A DNA stretch of 64,000 bases from Phoronis australis (Eukaryota > Phoronida > Phoronidae), in the NCBI GenBank assembly GCA_002633005.1, contig NMRA01000444.1:99456-163455 (forward strand), written 5' to 3'. The notes under the pieces are model-generated. The model was given only the letters and a program-made list of their open reading frames with translations. It searched no databases and was not told the origin of the DNA. Shown here piece by piece: positions 55,021 to 64,000 of this stretch. Position 1 is the first letter of the stretch, and every line of letters starts with the position of its first letter. Made by a program: the position numbers and the translations under genes.

Positions 55021-55869
55021 TACGTCTATTTTCCTGTTTTTTTGTGAAATCGTGCAACCAACTTTCATGTTGAAGAAGGTCACTTCGTGCACCGTCGTCT
55101 GACCGCACGACGGTGGAATGAACTGTCACCTTTTTCCAAGCTTAATGGTGTTTAGCCTTCCGTAATTAAGGTGTCCCATTTCAGACGGGACCCTCTCTCA
55201 GTGAAGCAGTTCGGAGAAATGTCCCTTTGTCCCTCTATACATGTAAATCCGACTCTGCCAAGTATTCACAAGGAAAGCTGTGATTCGAAATTCATCAAAA
55301 AACACAAAACATTCGAGAACAGCACAGAAGTATTAAGATATTCGACCCCAACAACCAAAAAATGTGAAAAGATACAATACGATTGACCGCCATCGAAAGG
55401 GAGTCAGGAATTTTAAAGAACCTGAAGACCGCTGTTTGTTAATTACACAAAGGGACTATTTCCGATGGTTAGTTATAAAATAATGTTACTGTTTCCCATA
55501 TTATCACAAGAATAGTATCTCTTTTGAAGATGGTTACTATGAGTTGTTTGTATGGAATTCCCACATGTGGAAAACTCTGCTGTCAAAGCTACAATTGGGG
55601 TGACCGTATACATTGTCGAATGAGTGTACCCAAATACTCGCAATAATAAACAAAATAAACAAATATTTCAGTGTTTTTTTAAGGTCAAGTTAAACTCGTG
55701 AACCGTTATAGGTACCTCGTAAACAGCAAAAATACATCTTACTATGAATCTCCCATTTCCCCCGGTTACCCGTCAAAAATCTGTGGACATGCCCGCGGAA
55801 ATTGCTTATAACATTCCGTTTTTATCAACAAATTCGTTGGTGTCTGATTTACATGTTTATGCATCTACT
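55021..55869. other. No recognised gene
   Basis: Short frames without motifs. No supported repeat or RNA gene. Confidence 0.4.
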
Positions 55870-56230
55870 AAAACCGACAGATGATTTTTGGCAATTAGAA
55901 GCTAATCTTTTCAGAAATGATGACGATTCAGAGAATTTAGTTGAAGCCTAAATATGGAAAAACTATAATCCGATGCTCAAAAAGTACAACGCACTTAATA
56001 GACTCTTTTGCCTTTCTAAAATAACTCTCAAAAACATTGATGACGTTTGGACACTTCCCAAAAAAATTACAATTCAAATGACAATAAATGCATTGCTTTT
56101 TGACTTCGGTACAAGATTTGTTCTCACTAACAGGGGATCAAAAAGGAATAAGTCATTAAATCAAGGTAAACGCATTGCTCGTGAATTTGATTGTTGGTTT
56201 CTGATTTACATGTTTATGTATCTACAAAAC
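55870..56230 (+). repeat. ORF-bearing repeat remnant, copy 1
   Basis: A frame reads DDFWQLEANLFRNDD, a stop, then NYNPMLKKYNALNRLFCLSK, ITLKNIDDVWTLPKK and MTINALLFDFGTRFVLTN. The DNA matches 63125-63420 over most of its length, where the corresponding frame is more damaged. The source protein is not recognised. Confidence 0.5.
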
Positions 56231-56324
56231 TGGACTGATTGAGAGATGATCTTATTTTTAAATTTTTTTATATACATTTATTGGCAATGAGAAAAACATT
56301 ACAGTACCACAAAAAGACAAAGAA

Positions 56325-56353
56325 CACCACACACACACACACACACACACACG
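56325..56353. repeat. (CA)n microsatellite
   Basis: About 14 CA units, close to the 3' side of the minus-strand LINE that ends near 56474. Confidence 0.9.
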
Positions 56354-56473
56354 CATACCCCACAACTAATCCTCTTGACTGCTCAGAAAAACCGTTTCAA
56401 AGTTACACCATCTTTTTTGTATAAATTCTAAATTCAAATTCTTACGAGCATTATACTTTTCACTCATATATTC

Positions 56474-59400
56474 TTAGGTGAAGTTTAAAAAATTACTTAG
56501 AAGTAAATCTTTTTGATCCAAACTTTTGGGTTTAAATAAACTGTTTACCCAATAATAAAACAGTGTTTTTAAAATTCTCTTTTTTATCAAAAAAGCCAAA
56601 AATAACGTTGTTGCAGGAGAGAGTGCCGATACACTGGGGATTGCTTTGTTTAGAATTTCGTTATTAACTTTTGTCCAAAATGAATTTACTGTTTCACATT
56701 CCCAAAATAAGTGTTTCAAAGTCTCTTTTGATTGTCCGCAAAAGGAACAAAAGTCGTCATCCGTAACTTGAAGTATTTTTAAAAATGAGTTAGTAGTCAA
56801 AATTCTCGTCAAGAGTCTGAACTGAAGCCACCTAATTCTTGAGTCTCCTGTTGTGTTATATAGAAGGGAATAAACATCTTCCCATGAAAAATTAGTTGAC
56901 TGTGTTTACGTTCAGTTCGTTGATCCATTTTGACTCCGCTTTTGAGACTTTGGAACTATAATTTAAATGTATAGAGATATGTTGTCACCCTCTCCCACCA
57001 CTTTTCAGTTTCATTAAAATCGTTGGGATAACAGGACAATACGCATCAAAACTAACAACTCTATCAATACCACATTTCTGTTGGTACTTAAATATCACTG
57101 AAATTAGACTATTATACTCCATAAAGCTCGTTTTGATACCTAAAATATCCACAATAAATCTATAGTTCAAAATATATTCGTCTGGGGAAAATAAGTCCTT
57201 TACAAAGACTATGCCTCTATTGCACCAGTTCCTGTAGAAAATACTTTTTCCTCCTGCCTGCAGACCACTGCTAAACCATAAAGGTTGGTTAAGAAAATCT
57301 ATCTGATTTTTGACCTTCAAACAATTTCCAAAGGAGATTACACATTCAAAAAAATCTTTCCAGAAGTGATTGTCAGTATTAGGCAACTTTATCTTGAGAA
57401 AGTCAACTCCGTACTTAGCGAAATTTCTAAATTCAGGAAAAATCAAATGAAACAAACCGGCAGCCTTAGACTGACCGTTTACAAATTTTGTTAAGATGTT
57501 AATCTTTAAAGCTTTACAGAATGAAAATATGTTAATCATTCTGACACCTCCTTCATTATAATTACAAACAGCTCGGGAGCGCTTAGTTTTGTCGCTGCGA
57601 CCTTGCCAGACGAATTTAAAAAACATTGAGTTCAGTTTTTCTAGAAGGTTGTGGCAAGGATATCAGAAGAATGTACAATTTTTGAAACCGCTAGCGCCTT
57701 GATTACTGTAATCCTCCCGAAAGGCGTCAAAATTCTTTTAGACCAATTTTTCAAGATTAATTCAATATCTTTCAATTTCGCCAAGTAACTCTGATCTGCC
57801 ATATCATGTAAGCTCACTTGGAAATTAATCCCCAAGAACATGAAATTTGTTTTGGTCCATGATAACTGTTCCCTGACAGGAATTTTTTCATCACTGTTCT
57901 CCAGGCTGCCAAACCAAATGGCTTTTGTTTTTTCTACATTGACCCTGAGGCCAGAGAAATGAGTAAACAGATTTAGAACATTTAAAGTAGACCGTAAAGA
58001 CGACTCTGAGCCATCTAAAATAATAGAGGTGTCATCAGCATATTGAGTTAGTAAGTATTCACGATCCATAATTTTGATTCCATTTGTATTTTTGTTGTGT
58101 CTGATCATGAAAGCCAAAATTTCCGCACAAATAATAAATAGATAAGGAGATAACGGGTCACCTTGTCTGACTCCTCTCTGTATATTAAACCAACGAGAAG
58201 GTTGGCCATTAACAATAACACATGATTTGATATTGTTGTAGAAAACTTTGACCCATCTATTAATTGACCACCCAAAATCAAAAAAAAAAGATAAAGCTTT
58301 TTCAATAAAACTCTAGGACAAAGAGTCAAAGGCTTTTTCAAAATCTATAAGAAGTAGTAGCCCAGGTATCTGGATCTTCTGGGTATAATAGAACAGATCG
58401 TATAGCACAAGAATGTTATCAGCCAAATTCCTTCCCCGGATGTAGCCACTCTGATCCTCATGAATAATTTCCCTAGCACAGACTTAATGCGTTCTCCAAT
58501 TGCTGCAGACGCGATTTTGTAGGTTACATTGAGAAGAGAAATAGGACGCTAGTTTTTTTAGAAAATGTTTACTTTTGTCTGCACTTTTGGGAATACAGGT
58601 AATAATACCCTCTTTCTGAATGGATGATAGTTGACCCACAGCAAAGCTGGTATTTATAGATCGGAGTACAAAAATACCTATATCATCCCAAAAGAATTTA
58701 AAAAATTCAATGGTAAACCCATCAGAGCCAAGACTCTTATTGTTTTTCATTTTTTTTTCTAACATTTGGTGATTTTCTCATAGATCAAAAGACCTTCAAG
58801 TTTGTTTTTTCATTTTCATCGAGCCTAGGACATGTTACCTCTTCTAAGAAATCGCCTAAGTTATCATCAGTAGTTGTCCTAGTTCTATAGAGATTTTCAG
58901 AAAAGAGAGCAGTCTCCTGTATAATTCAGACTCACTTCCTGTTTTTCCATTATCTGATTTCCACAGGAAGGGCATGTGTTTACTTGAAAAATGCATATTT
59001 TCTAGGTGTAAAAAATATTTGGAGGGGACTTCTTCCTCGATCCATCTCGCTTTGGACCTGATCATATTGCCATACAATCGTTGTTTCCTCAGCTCAATCA
59101 ACTGAGAGCGCTTCTCGGCAATGGAGCCTATGTCCAAATTTTCCGCTTTTTCTAATTTATCAATTTCGTCTAAAAACATAGATTCTGATCTGTCCACCTG
59201 TTTTTTCTAGAAAAAGCAATGGTTGAACCACGAATCTCCATCAGAAGAGTTTCTAAAAATAGTTAATCATTAATACATAACTGCAACTCACTGTCTGCAA
59301 TGTTATCTATGACACAATCTTTATCATAGACATATTGTAGTTTAACACGCTTGATAACTTCTTTTACAAGAGTTACATATTCCGAATTATTCAAGAGAGA

Positions 59401-60149
59401 ATTATTAAATTTCCAAAATGTTTTTTTCTTCTTTGGAACACAAAATTTAAATGATAAGGTTACCATCGAGTGATCTGTTCTATAACCAGTTTCAATTCTG
59501 GCTTCGTCGAACCCCGCCCGTAAATCTTCAGAAATCAGAAAAAAATCTAGACGGGAACGCTTAATGCCAGATCGCCACGTAAATTCAGCACTACTAGGAT
59601 TTAACTCGCGCTAGGCATCAAAGAGAGAAAATTCGGAACAGATTTCCAAAACCATATCTTTTGATTTTGGATTATTTACATGACGATAATAGTGAATATC
59701 AACCACTTGATTTAAAACTAAATTAAAATCACCCGTCCAAATAATCGGATGATTAGCAAAGTCACCAATCCTTTGGGATACTCGCTCAAAGAAATCGGGA
59801 TTGTCTTTATTTAGACCATAAGTATTCTCTATCGTTACAATTCTATCATTTACAGCTATATTGAGTAATAGCATATTGCCATTTTCATCTGTTTTTTTAG
59901 TAAAATCTTGAATTCGAAACTATTATTCAACAAAATTACCACACCCCTGGAATTACACTTGTATGAGCTAAAAAACATTCGTATCCCCACGTTGACCTGA
60001 TAAATTTCTCGTTTTTCTGCAGAAAGTGAGTATCTTGCAGACAATAAATTGAGTATTTTTTGTTTAAGAAAGTTAAAAACATCTCTTCGTTTTTCATGGT
60101 GACCCAAACCTTGACAGTTTAAAGTCGCAATTTTTATGTGCTCGGACAT
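56474..60149 (-). pseudogene. L1-type LINE ORF2 (endonuclease and reverse transcriptase), decayed
   Basis: Nearly full-length second ORF on minus, broken by many stops and shifts. It starts MSEHIKIATLNCQGLGHHEK, an apurinic endonuclease start, with IIWTGDFNLVLNQ and a RTDHSMVTL end. Reverse transcriptase follows: NKSLGSDGFTIEFFKFFWDD, LLLIDFEKAFDSL, GVRQGDPLSPYLFIICAEIL, LLTQYADDTSIILDGSESSL, KTKAIWFGS. The C-terminal part has FFKFVWQG, CSFCGQSKETLKHLFWECET and FWTKVNNEIL, the zinc-knuckle pattern of L1/Tx1-like elements. It once copied the element into DNA at nicked targets. No intact ORF1 is directly joined upstream; foldback elements occupy 60347-61336. Confidence 0.85.
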
Positions 60150-60346
60150 AATGGTACTTCAAATGAACTAATGAGTGGGCCCTCATGATCAGCACCAGTT
60201 AAACTAAGTGACCTATTACATAACATGGAATCGGCCGTGAGGATTATACTTTCACGCACTCATGCACACACACACCCAACAAAGAAAGTAAACAGCGCAC
60301 GACAAAACATAACACGAGGGCTAGTGCACCCTCCGACTTCTCCTAC

Positions 60347-61336
60347 AGCCGATTTCATAAAGGTGGTTTAACAAAACCAGGTTTTAGACTTAAACCTGGT
60401 CTTCCTAAACCTGGCCTAATTTTAGACCTGACTTGCATTTTACCAACATGGGCCCGGTCTCCAATCTCCGTACTCAGACTCGAATCATGCTCAAACTCAC
60501 ACTTCATACTCAACTCGAGTACAGACTCAGCTTTGGTGTATTCAATGTCATACTCGAAAAATCTGTACTCGAAATTTCGAGCACGTACTCAATTTTCGAG
60601 TATACTCGAAGCGAAGTGTATTTCATCCATATTTCGAGTACGATTTTGAGTAAAAATTCCGAGTATATGCTCTAAATTTCAAGTTTGGTATGGCAGTGTG
60701 CTTGAAATCGTACTCGAAAATAAATACGAGCCAGAGAACAAAATATCGAAAGGGAACCAAGAAACACAGCAAATNACTCCAGCAAGTACTGGTCTACGCA
60801 TAGGCGGATCCACGGGGGTCAAGGGGTCCGGAGCCCCCTTTTTCCTTGATTTTAGTGATACCAAATCTATAATTTTCAAGTTGTTGACTTGCCCCCCCTT
60901 TCAAAAAGTCCTTGACCGTCCCCCCTCATTAAAAAATCCTGGATCCGCCCCTGCTACGTTTTATCTTGTGTCATAGTAAAACTGAATAGTGAAAATAGTT
61001 CATTTTCGCTCTAAAACTGCATTGCAAATGCTCTCCGCGGCATCAGTCAGTTGTACCTATACCATACAAGTCTGACATATTTAACAGTTAAACCTGGGTC
61101 TGACCAAGTCTAAAGTTAAACATGGTTTAAGATCTTAATACAGGTCTAAAGAATATAGACCTCGTTGGTGAAATGAAAACTGACTTAGACCAGGTCTAAA
61201 CTGGAGTTAAACCAGGTTTTACTAGACCACTGGTCTAAAAGTTAAACCATCTTTATGAAATGCAGATTATCTTTAAACCTGGTCTAAGTCCAGTTTAAAC
61301 CAGGTTTAACTTTAAACCACCTTTATGAAATTGGCT
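60347..61336. mobile_element. Inverted-repeat element with ATTTCATAAAGGTGG ends and nested inserts
   Basis: The ends AGCCGATTTCATAAAGGTGG and CCACCTTTATGAAATTGGCT are inverse of each other over about 25 bp. Near both ends AAACCTGGTCTA and TTTAGACC words repeat in both orientations, forming further hairpins. Inside lie a GGGCCCGG/TACTCGA block from 60447 and the MITE at 60802-60952, making a nest of at least three elements. An N lies at 60775. Confidence 0.65.
60802..60952. mobile_element. GGCGGATCC-family MITE, best copy
   Basis: Left AGGCGGATCCACGGGGGTCA, right (inverted) GGGGCGGATCCAGGATTTTT, with G-runs and C-runs inside and no coding capacity. Confidence 0.7.
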
Positions 61337-61720
61337 GCTAGTGTCCTTCCACAAGCATTTGATAAAAAACTTCAGTCTGTAAATTATATTGCGCCCGCCA
61401 TAGCCTTCAAACGTGCATGAAAAAAGAAACCTCGGGCAAAAAAAAACAAAGAAAACATCACAATACAAAATCCCTCCAAATCCTTCGGGTCCTTCACTTG
61501 GTGAATATAATCAGTCTTGTCTTTCAAATAAATGTGTCCGTCTCTGGTCCAGTAACTGTTAATCTGGGGTCCTAGATCTCTGACTGCCTTGAAAAGCACG
61601 GTTCTCTTCTGCGTAAGACTCTGTCACGTTTTCCCCGTGTGTGGGTGGGCGCAGGTTGTTACAGACCGGTGCTAATAGCTTTCGGTGCGACGATTGACTG
61701 AAGATTGGTTCGAGTTAATC

Positions 61721-61726
61721 CTTTAT
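61721..61726 (-). terminator. LTR poly(A) signal
   Basis: CTTTATT on plus, AATAAAG on minus, about 300 bases after the TATA box and 100 bases before the LTR end; this is the expected R/U5 position. Confidence 0.5.
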
Positions 61727-62020
61727 TAATCCCGACCGTACGTTCACAAGCCTACTCAAACAAAACGTCGGACATAATGTCTGTTTATGCTCCAGCCAGT
61801 GCTGCGAAGCCTTGACTTGTGTTGAATTTCTGAGATACTTCCAGCAGCTGTTACACTCGTTGATTCAATAACCTGCTGTCTCTATAGCTGGCTCTCTTCA
61901 CTGCAACTCAACTGTAGTTCTCCTGATTAAATTTCTTGAACTTACTTGATCTTCTCTTGATCTCCCGACTTGATCTTCTCGTGAACTGACTTGATCTGAC
62001 TGACACAAACTCGTGCTAGT

Positions 62021-62030
62021 GTATTTATAG
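62021..62030 (-). promoter_or_regulatory. TATA box of the solo LTR
   Basis: CTATAAATAC on minus. The nearest heat-shock-element-like site is about 15-40 bases upstream. A start site near 61995 would be expected. Confidence 0.6.
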
Positions 62031-62042
62031 CCTAATGCATTG

Positions 62043-62239
62043 TTCTGGAACTTCAATTCAAGCAGATTCTAGAACTTTCCTGAACCTACCCAATCATTCT
62101 ACAAACATATACTAGTCTCTAGAATATTCGAGTCTGCATTAATCACTGTCATGCTAGAGTCTTCTAGAAAGTTCCACACTATACTGTAGTAAACAAATTA
62201 CATCATCACTGTTCTGACCTCAGTCTTCTAGAAAGTTCC
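62043..62239 (-). promoter_or_regulatory. Cluster of heat-shock elements
   Basis: Sites with alternating GAA/TTC every five bases: TTCTAGAACTTTC (62067-62079), TCTAGAATATTC (62118-62129), TTCTAGAAAGTTCC (62162-62175) and the same again (62226-62239). A two-unit site TTCTGGAA lies at 62043-62050. Three of these hold three in-register units, the form bound by heat-shock factor trimers. The last two are in a 64-bp tandem duplication (about 62157-62284). Confidence 0.7.
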
Positions 62240-63124
62240 ACACTATTTTGTAGTAAACAAATTACATCATCACTGTACTTAACTCAGGGGTCATGCCAAT
62301 CAAACAGAATAACAAAACAAAACAATGCAACTAAAAATACTGTCAGACCATATTCTGACAGACTCTCATTGATGAAAATGCTAGGCCTACCCGCATCTCC
62401 TGATCGCAGCATTCTTCTGTTCCGGATAAACTCTGAACGGGCATTATATGTTGGTAATTTTACAATAGGACAAGGCTTCTGGCCCTGGGGGTTGACTTTA
62501 CCCATTCTGTGCGAGCGGCTCAGTAATGTCCGATCTTTGGATGTTTACGTTCATCTTGGTCGCCAGGTCTATGACAATATCATTGTGCATTCACCCTGAG
62601 TTTCGCTTTTCCCCGATATAAACACGTTAATTTCGGCGACTGTACTGTTGTTGGTCGTCAAACTCTCTTTCCAGGTTCGAAAATTTCTTCTGCATTTGAG
62701 TTTTCAGATCATTTAGCTCAGAATTCAAAGCCGCAATCTCACGGTCACTCTCTCGTAACTCATCCACAAATTTCATCTTTATACCCTTGGCTAAGTCATT
62801 CAATTTCTCATCAATCCACGTTTGATACATATTCTTAAACATTGCTGGACGTCAGGATCAAGAAAAGCTGCCTTCAAGTCATTCCTAATAGAGTCACCCT
62901 CCGTAGCCGGCCATACCTTTTGCTGACTCCAAAGTTTCCTCTAAAGTTGGTTGCTTTAAACCAGTATTTCCAGCCGATTCTCTGAGTTGTGTGGTGTCCT
63001 TGCTCGGCTGACGCTTACGTGACGGTGTCTGCTTGCTCATTTCGGCGAAAACTTACAGTATCGGAGGGCTCACTCGCAGCAAGTACAAAACGTGTCCGTC
63101 CTCCATGACAGGTCGACCGGAAGT

Positions 63125-63420
63125 TGAGAGATGATTTTTTGACAATTTGAAGCTAATCTTGTAAGAAATGACAATACTTCAATGAACTTAATTGCAAGCC
63201 GACTTTGGGAAAACTTGATCTATCATCAGATCCCCAAATATAAAAGTACACTAAACGATTTTTGTTTATCTGAAATAAGTCTCAAGGAAATTAATGAATT
63301 TTGGACAACTCAACAATGAGTCCTAAAATGTTCTCACAATTCAAATGACAATAAATTGTTTATTGGCTTAGGAACTAGACTGCTGAGTTTAAGTTTACAA
63401 ACTGAAGATCGAAAACGAAG
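63125..63420 (+). repeat. ORF-bearing repeat remnant, copy 2
   Basis: Matches 55870-56150 in the same orientation (GATGATTTTTTGACAATTTG, GAAGCTAATCTTGTAAG, CAATTCAAATGACAATAAAT). The frame is interrupted several times. The two copies flank the LINE cluster. Confidence 0.55.
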
Positions 63421-63829
63421 TTTAAGTACTTAAATAAATAAAATCAAACTTATCGGTCATCAACTTGGAAAGGTTGTCCTTGAACTTCGTTGATGTTTTT
63501 GGTTTCCAATGGTATTGCGCAATGAATTTTTGTTCTACAAAACTGAATCGTTGCTTGCATTTCCCGTGCACACTACACACACGGCATGCGTGCACCCAGC
63601 CTAAAATATAGGGGGACTCGAATTTTGAAGATGTGGATATTTTACTTAAAAAAACGAATACTGGGTTCGTCTAGGGCTATCGGAACTGTGCATACGCCGA
63701 ATCCTGTCGTTTTAGTGGACTTTTGTCTCATTTTTCTCGGGCTTTTTGTTTCGCTGAGGCAGACATTTTTGCTCACTTTGCCATCGAGCCCCCCGAGCNC
63801 CCCCTAGGTGCGTGCATGCACGGAGCACG

Positions 63830-64000
63830 TGATGACAGGCACACCCACGTTAAAAATAAGGTGTAACCATGCAGTAGGTCCTGCGAACGGTTTAGGAGCT
63901 ATAGCCATAGGAGGCGCCACAGTAGCCGAAGTCATCGAAAAATCATCGTCATCCGTCCACTTCATAGTAAGAACACACATGCCAATTTTCGCAATCATCC
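63830..64000 (+). repeat. Dispersed repeat, GGAGGCGCCACAGTAG copy at window end
   Basis: Resembles 54810-54985: CCTGCGAACGGTTTAGGAGC, GGAGGCGCCACAGTAGCCGA, TGCCAATTTTCGCAATCATCC. It runs off the window end. An N lies just before at 63799. Confidence 0.7.

Larger units (their letters stand above)
61622..62360 (-). mobile_element. Solo LTR with heat-shock-element cluster
   Basis: A 739-bp segment with short inverted ends (TGTCA and TGACA) and a perfect 5-bp target duplication (GACTC at 61617-61621 and 62361-62365). It interrupts a LINE ORF1 between INES and LTQ. On minus it has the order expected of an LTR: upstream region with heat-shock-element motifs, TATA box (62021-62030), then an AATAAA signal at 61721-61726. 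No internal retrotransposon genes or second LTR, so it is probably a solo LTR left by recombination. Confidence 0.78.
61430..63041 (-). pseudogene. LINE ORF1-type gene split by a solo LTR
   Basis: Starts MSKQTPSRKRQPSKDTTQLR, is soon frameshifted, then has a coiled coil (MYQTWIDEKLNDLAKGIKMK; SDREIAALNSELNDLKTQMQ; QQQYSRRN). A damaged stretch leads to GQKPCPIVKLPTYNARSEFI and PSIFINES. At that point the LTR (61622-62360) is inserted. The frame resumes with LTQKRTVLFKAVRDLGPQIN and WTRDGHIYLKDKTDYIHQV. Layout and the INES-LTQ motif match the fragment at 303-975. Whether it belonged with the ORF2 at 56474-60149 is unclear. Confidence 0.75.

Noticed and set aside
60713-60879. Open frames across the N at 60775
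   Set aside because: The residues come from nested foldback elements and depend on an unknown base.

Overview
This is animal genomic DNA: about 60% A+T, intron-rich, full of transposon debris and minisatellites. The repertoire suggests a marine invertebrate, perhaps an invertebrate deuterostome such as an amphioxus or hemichordate: an SRCR/C-type-lectin/CUB/PAN mosaic gene, a class A GPCR, THAP-containing Kolobok-like transposons and L1- and CR1-like LINEs. The species cannot be fixed from the sequence. Single Ns at 712, 2658, 47051, 60775 and 63799 mark assembly joins; two of them sit beside exact duplications.

The main content is one minus-strand gene from 42282 (start codon) to 8416 (stop). 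I reconstructed it by joining 19 exons with GT/AG borders. Every junction keeps phase, giving 4614 coding bases and 1537 residues. Domain order: signal peptide, five SRCR domains, one C-type lectin domain, two more SRCR domains, a CUB domain, two PAN/apple-like modules, a fibrinogen-C-like start, an EGF-like module and a terminal PAN-like module. I see no membrane anchor, so a secreted recognition or scavenger-type protein is likely. An intact rhodopsin-like GPCR gene (22234-23295, plus strand) lies antisense inside intron 7.

Region by region: 1-8.4 kb holds a CTTAAG palindrome array, a LINE ORF1 fragment, an assembly duplication, a foldback MITE and an integrase-type DNA transposon (6325-8007). 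8.4-42.3 kb is the mosaic gene, with two Kolobok-like transposons and several minisatellites in its introns. 42.3-52.4 kb is gene-poor, with tandem repeats and a Kolobok relic. 52.4-64 kb is layered transposons: a 5'-truncated LINE with a 15-bp target duplication inside another repeat, a decayed L1-type ORF2, nested foldback elements, and a LINE ORF1 split by a solo LTR carrying a cluster of heat-shock-element motifs.

The mosaic gene and the GPCR are the only sequences I regard as intact host genes. All transposon reading frames seen are broken.
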